A DNA stretch of 64,000 nucleotides from Telopea speciosissima (lineage: Eukaryota > Streptophyta > Magnoliopsida > Proteales > Proteaceae): the NCBI RefSeq assembly GCF_018873765.1, contig NC_057926.1, positions 47,545,043 through 47,609,042 on the forward strand, in the 5' to 3' direction. Every line of letters begins with the position of its first letter. The first letter of the stretch is position 1. The notes beneath the pieces are model-generated. The model made no database searches, was not told the origin of the DNA, and saw only the letters and a program-made list of their open reading frames with translations. Position numbers and translations under genes: made by a program. Of this stretch, positions 59,554 to 64,000 are shown one piece after another.

Positions 59554-62500
59554 ATGAGAAGAAATATGAAGACGACTGAAACCCAAAGAAGCAAAACCTC
59601 CCATAGCCATGGCGATCGCCATTGCTCCTCTCTTCACCTCTGTTCTTTTCTCTTTCTCTTCTTCTTCTTCTTCTTTATCTTCCCTTCTGCTTCAGCAGAG
59701 ACAGCTCTACATCGTTACAAGGATCCAAGACTGCCGATCGAATACCGAATCTCAGATCTCCTTTCTCGGATGACCATTCATGAAAAGATCGGCCAAATGG
59801 CCCAAATCGATCGCTCCGTTGCCTCTCCTGCCGTTCTTATAAATCATTCTATTGGTTCGTCTAGTTTTTCCTTCTTGTTTTAAGCTTAATTTTCTTGAGT
59901 TCTTTGAATCTCAAGAAGAGGAAGAAATGATAGAATGAGGTTTTTCTTTCTGATTATTTTCAGGTAGTGTGTTGAACGGTGGAGGAAGCGCTCCAGCGGC
60001 AGATGCAACCCCTGTTATGTGGGCGGACATGATCGATGGATTCCAGAAGTCTGCGTTGTCAGCTAGGCTTGGAATTCCTATAATGTATGGCACTGACGCA
60101 GTCCATGGCCATAATAACGTCCACGGCGCCACCGTTTTCCCTCACAACATCGGCCTTGGAGCTGCAAGGTTTCTCATCTTCCTCTTTCTCTGTTTGTGTG
60201 AATCTCTGCTACTGTTAAAGAAACAGAACCTTCACTATTGAGATCATTTAAGATAAATTTCCATCAGATTTTGGTGAATTTTTACTTGTTTTCTCATTTT
60301 CTGGTTTTGTTCTTCTATTGAAGGGATGAGAATTTAATGGTGAAGATCGGAGAAGCCACTGCTTTGGAGGTTCTCGGCACCGGAATTCCGTATACTTTCG
60401 CTCCATGTGTTGCTGTAAGTTCTCTCTCCCTCTCCCTCTCCCTCTCCCTCTCCCTCTCTCTAATCTTTACCCAAAAATAAAATGGAGAAATCCAATTGGG
60501 ATTGTTTAATCGTAGATTAATTAATCTTTCAGTCATTCTTGTCTCGGTGGTATAACTTCCCTTTAATTATTTAATCTTCTGAAAATGCTTGGGGTTTTGT
60601 CTGTGTGGAACTCAGGTGTGTAGGGATCCACGGTGGGGTCGGTGCTACGAGAGCTATAGCGAGGATACGCAGATCGTAAAGAGCATGTCCAAGATCATAT
60701 TGGGCCTACAGGGCTACCCTCCTCACAATCATACCCTCGGTTACCCCTTCGTCGCTTCTGGGTATTTCGCTTCCTACCTTTATCTCAATCAATTTCTGAA
60801 ATCGAATCAGTCAATGAAAGGATCCAACCGTCATTCCTTTCACTTTTGATATGAAAGATTCCAATTTGATGGCTTTGACATTTATGGCGAATCTAGAGCT
60901 TTTTAGATCAAGGGTCCAATTCCATCACATCATTTAAAGTAACAACAAAATAAAACATGGTACTAACCTACTAGGCTATCTATTGTGGCTGGGGATCTAC
61001 TATAATGAATAATTTAGTGGGACCCACAAAGTCTTGTCCTGATATTCTACACTGGAGGCAAATTAACATAAATAATTGGACTAAAAAGTGGGAACCGGTC
61101 CATAATAATTTCCCGGTTTATTGTGTTATTGGTTCACAGTAATTCTGATTATTAAGTGGAGTGGCTTCTACGGTTCTACCTCGCGTCTCTGTCTCCAATT
61201 TTTTTATTGAATGGGTCACTATTAACAGGGGAAGAAATGTGTTGGGTTGTGCAAAACACTATGCGGGCGATGGAGGGACACAAGGAGGGGTAGATGAGTA
61301 CAACACGGTGACCACATATGATGACCTGTACCGCATTCACATCACCCCTTATATTGACGCAATAGCCATGGGAGTTTCAACTGTCATGGTTTCATACTCT
61401 AGCTGGAACGGCGTCAAGATGCATGCCAATCCTTTCCTCCTCACTCGCATTCTCAAACAAGAGATGTCCTTTCAGGTAGCCCAAAAATATCATGCAACAT
61501 CTCTGAATTGACATTTCTACCCTTCACTTTGTCTTGAGTGGTTTGCTACATGGGACAGGGAATGCTCATAACAGATTGGGAAGCAATTGATCGGATCACC
61601 GACCCACCCGGTTCACACTACAAAGAAAGCCTGAAGGCAGCCATCAACGCTGGAATCGACATGGTTATGATCCCTTACAAATACCAGCAATACCTCACAT
61701 GCATGACGGAGCTTGTGTCGTCCGGTGAGATTCCGATCAACAGGATTGACGATGCTGTGAGGCGAATCCTAAGGGTGAAATTCATTGTTGGGCTTTTCGA
61801 GCGGCCCATGGCTGACCGTTCTCTCAATCCCATGGTTGGACACACGGTTAGACCAAAACCCAACTTAATTAATCTATTGCCCTTTGTGTTCTCCATGTTA
61901 TAATTTATTGATATGGGTATTTTGGTCACAAGAATTGGTTTAACTTTTTAATCTTTGGAACCCACAGAAACACAGGGAATTGGCAAGAGAAGCCGTGAGG
62001 AAGAGTTTGGTATTGTTGAAGAACGGGAAAGGAGAAAAGAAGATGCTTCCTTTGAGCAAGAATGCCCCCAAGATTCTTGTGGTTGGGTCTCATGCACACA
62101 ACATCGGCAACCAATGTGGAGGATGGACTATTTCATGGCAAGGCACCTCAGGCAACATCACCGAAGGAACAACAATCTTAGAAGGCATCAAGAAGGCTGT
62201 TAGCAAGCAAACCCGGGTAGTGTTCCAAGAAAAACCCGACCAGCAATTTGTTAACAAGAACCGGGATTCTTCCTACGCAATCGTGGTTGTCGGCGAGCTC
62301 CCATATGCGGAAACATTCGGTGATAGCAAAGAGCTCAGGCTAGCACTGGATGGGGAGGAGACTATCAAGACTGTGTGCAAGGAGGTGAAATGTCTGGTTA
62401 TCGTGGTGTCGGGTCGACCCGTTGTGATAGAGCCTTATGTTGACATGATGGAGGCATTGGTGGCTGCTTGGCTTCCAGGGAGTGAAGCAGGAAAAGGAAT

Positions 62501-62705
62501 TGTTGATGTTATATTTGGGGATTATGATTTCCATGGTAGGCTTCCGAGGACATGGTTCCGTCGGGTCGACCAACTACCAATGAATTTTGGGGATCCACAT
62601 TATGACCCGCTGTATCCGTTGGGGTATGGGCTCCAGATGGGTATCCAATCACGCAAAAGAGGCAGTGTTTCATCTTCCTCTGCATCATCCTTTTCGTCTA
62701 GTTGA
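59554..62705 (+). CDS. GH3 beta-glucosidase / beta-glucan exohydrolase, copy 8, intact and divergent
   Basis: Exons 59554-59854, 59964-60168, 60324-60414, 60616-60761, 61229-61475, 61559-61846 and 61968-62705 give 671 residues. A second ATG at 59566 matches the start used by the other copies and would give 667. A hydrophobic signal peptide ends near PSASA. Barley ExoI equivalents present are Asp145, Lys-His in CAKHY, nucleophile Asp336 (LITDWEAID), both stacking Trp and acid/base Glu541 (62310-62312). The residue equal to barley Arg126 is Lys (MVKIGE). Introns 3 and 4 lack the MITEs of the other copies, making this a compact 3.15-kb gene and a natural outgroup. It should be a secreted beta-glucosidase; substrate unknown. 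Confidence 0.9.
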
Positions 62706-64000
62706 TTGGTTATGATAGATTACAACAGAAAATGTGTACATAAAGGGCTATATGAGGATCAGAACTCAGAAGGGTATGTCTATGATATCAACAATGGTGA
62801 GTTTTGTTATTGTAACACAATATTACCCATCAATTTACAAAGTTCCTGGCCGGTTCTCATCTTTTTCTAGTTGACATTTATCTCTTGCGTATTTTGTTAA
62901 AAGAAGCGGAACACATGAGCAATCTTGACTCCATACCAAAGGGGAGTGTCTCAATGAAACCTCCATGTCCCGGTAGAAAACCTTTATAAGAACAAAAAAA
63001 AGGGGGGGAGGGATGGTGAGTTGTGATAGAGGCATCACCATAGAAGCATTACCTTCTAGGTTTCTCATAAGAATTTGAATATAAAGATAGGTAATGGTAG
63101 AATATTTCTTGTTAGTTGTCCCAACATTTTGGTCGATCATTCTACTTGGTTTGCTCTAATCCAATATCCACCTTTTAAATTAGTCTTTTTTTATTTAATT
63201 ACTACGATAAAATAAAGATTTCATTCTCTAAAATATCAACATGTTATTAATTAAACATGTGATCTGCTAATTAGGGGAAAAATTAAGGCATATATAGTTG
63301 GGGAGAACATATTGGTTACAAAAAAGAAGGGAGAAATTATCAGCAATAAAGCTATTTTCCAAAATCTTTTGACCTAAAAAAAAACCGTATTTTGAGAATC
63401 AGATGAACTATGCAATGTCATCTACATTATGGCCCAATTACTATAGAAAATATTCGATCAAATAAATCTATGTAGTTATGTTGTCTTGTGTACATAACTT
63501 TTTTATTTGAAGGGATAAACATTGTTTTCTTTTTTGATTTTTCTATGGGATCAAAGATTTGTTCATTAGCTTGTATTTGTGGTGCATAATTTCGTGGAAT
63601 GTAGGTAGGGGTGTCTATTCTAAACCCACATGCCGGTATGACCAATCTGTCCCGATCAATGAAAGTTCGAAACAGGCCCAACCCGTTAACTAAATGTGTC
63701 AGACTAAGGCCTGTCACGTTAGTTAAACATGTTGCTTACGGTGCAAGAGGATGGACTGATGAGCGCCCAACTGAGCCCGACACATTTAAGCTCATTTATG
63801 GACCGTTTGTTTTACCACTATTACCCCATAAGTTTCCTATTTTATCTTAAATATATCCTTTCTCAATTTCCTTGATTAATTTATTTTCTTGCATTACGTA
63901 AGCTATAAATAAAGGATTATGGGCCGAGTAAGACCATAGAATTGATAATTATATATTATTGCACTATGAAGTTGATGGGCAAAAAATAAATGTAACACAT
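62706..64000. other. 3' flank of copy 8, no gene seen
   Basis: AT-rich intergenic DNA after the 3' UTR of copy 8. Short open frames have no recognisable domain. Confidence 0.5.

Overview
The window is plant nuclear DNA, most likely from a flowering plant. The genes have GT-AG introns, the DNA between them is AT-rich and crowded with small transposons, and there are an Au-type tRNA-derived SINE, a MULE-like element and a gypsy-type LTR element. I could not name the species.

The main content, 1.5-49.2 kb and 59.5-62.7 kb, is a tandem array of one gene family: secreted glycoside hydrolase family 3 (GH3) beta-glucosidase / beta-glucan exohydrolases related to barley ExoI. The complete gene has seven coding exons, about 4.26 kb and 670-671 codons, all in the + direction. 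From left to right I see: copy 1 (1563-5786, pseudogene); an orphan promoter with 11 codons (8622-8731); an exon-7 tail (10519-10582); copy 2 (exons 4-7, 12069-14763, disrupted); copy 3 (exons 6-7, 15493-16646, pseudogene fragment); copy 4 (20337-24598, intact); copy 5 (25331-26481, fragment); copy 6 (30178-34432, intact); copy 7 (44932-49171, pseudogene); and copy 8 (59554-62705, intact and the most divergent). Spacers between copies are themselves repeated and carry a solo LTR, a palindromic MITE and other repeats.

The copies fall into two lineages that alternate along the chromosome. Copies 2, 4, 6 and 8 keep the catalytic acid/base Glu (barley Glu491). Copies 1, 3, 5 and 7 have Lys there, and 3, 5 and 7 also share a stop codon directly after the nucleophile Asp. 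The array therefore grew by duplicating an E/K gene pair. The unit 15493-25330 is repeated almost exactly as 25331-35167, and an eroded unit lies to the left. Many of the small differences between near-identical units fall in CTG/CAG/CCG contexts. This looks like uncorrected basecalling error at methylated CHG sites, so some lesions, especially in copy 2, may not be real.

Between copies 6 and 7 a 6.8-kb non-autonomous LTR element (35484-42273, target duplication GATGG) interrupts the spacer. Between copies 7 and 8 lie a single-exon PB1-domain gene with one apparent frameshift (50222-51185), an Au-like SINE, a 2.7-kb MULE-like element with a 669-bp foldback element nested in it, a segment duplicated from upstream of copy 1, and two smaller inverted-repeat elements. 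No RNA genes or CRISPR arrays were seen. The probably functional output is three secreted GH3 enzymes (copies 4, 6 and 8) plus possibly the PB1 protein.
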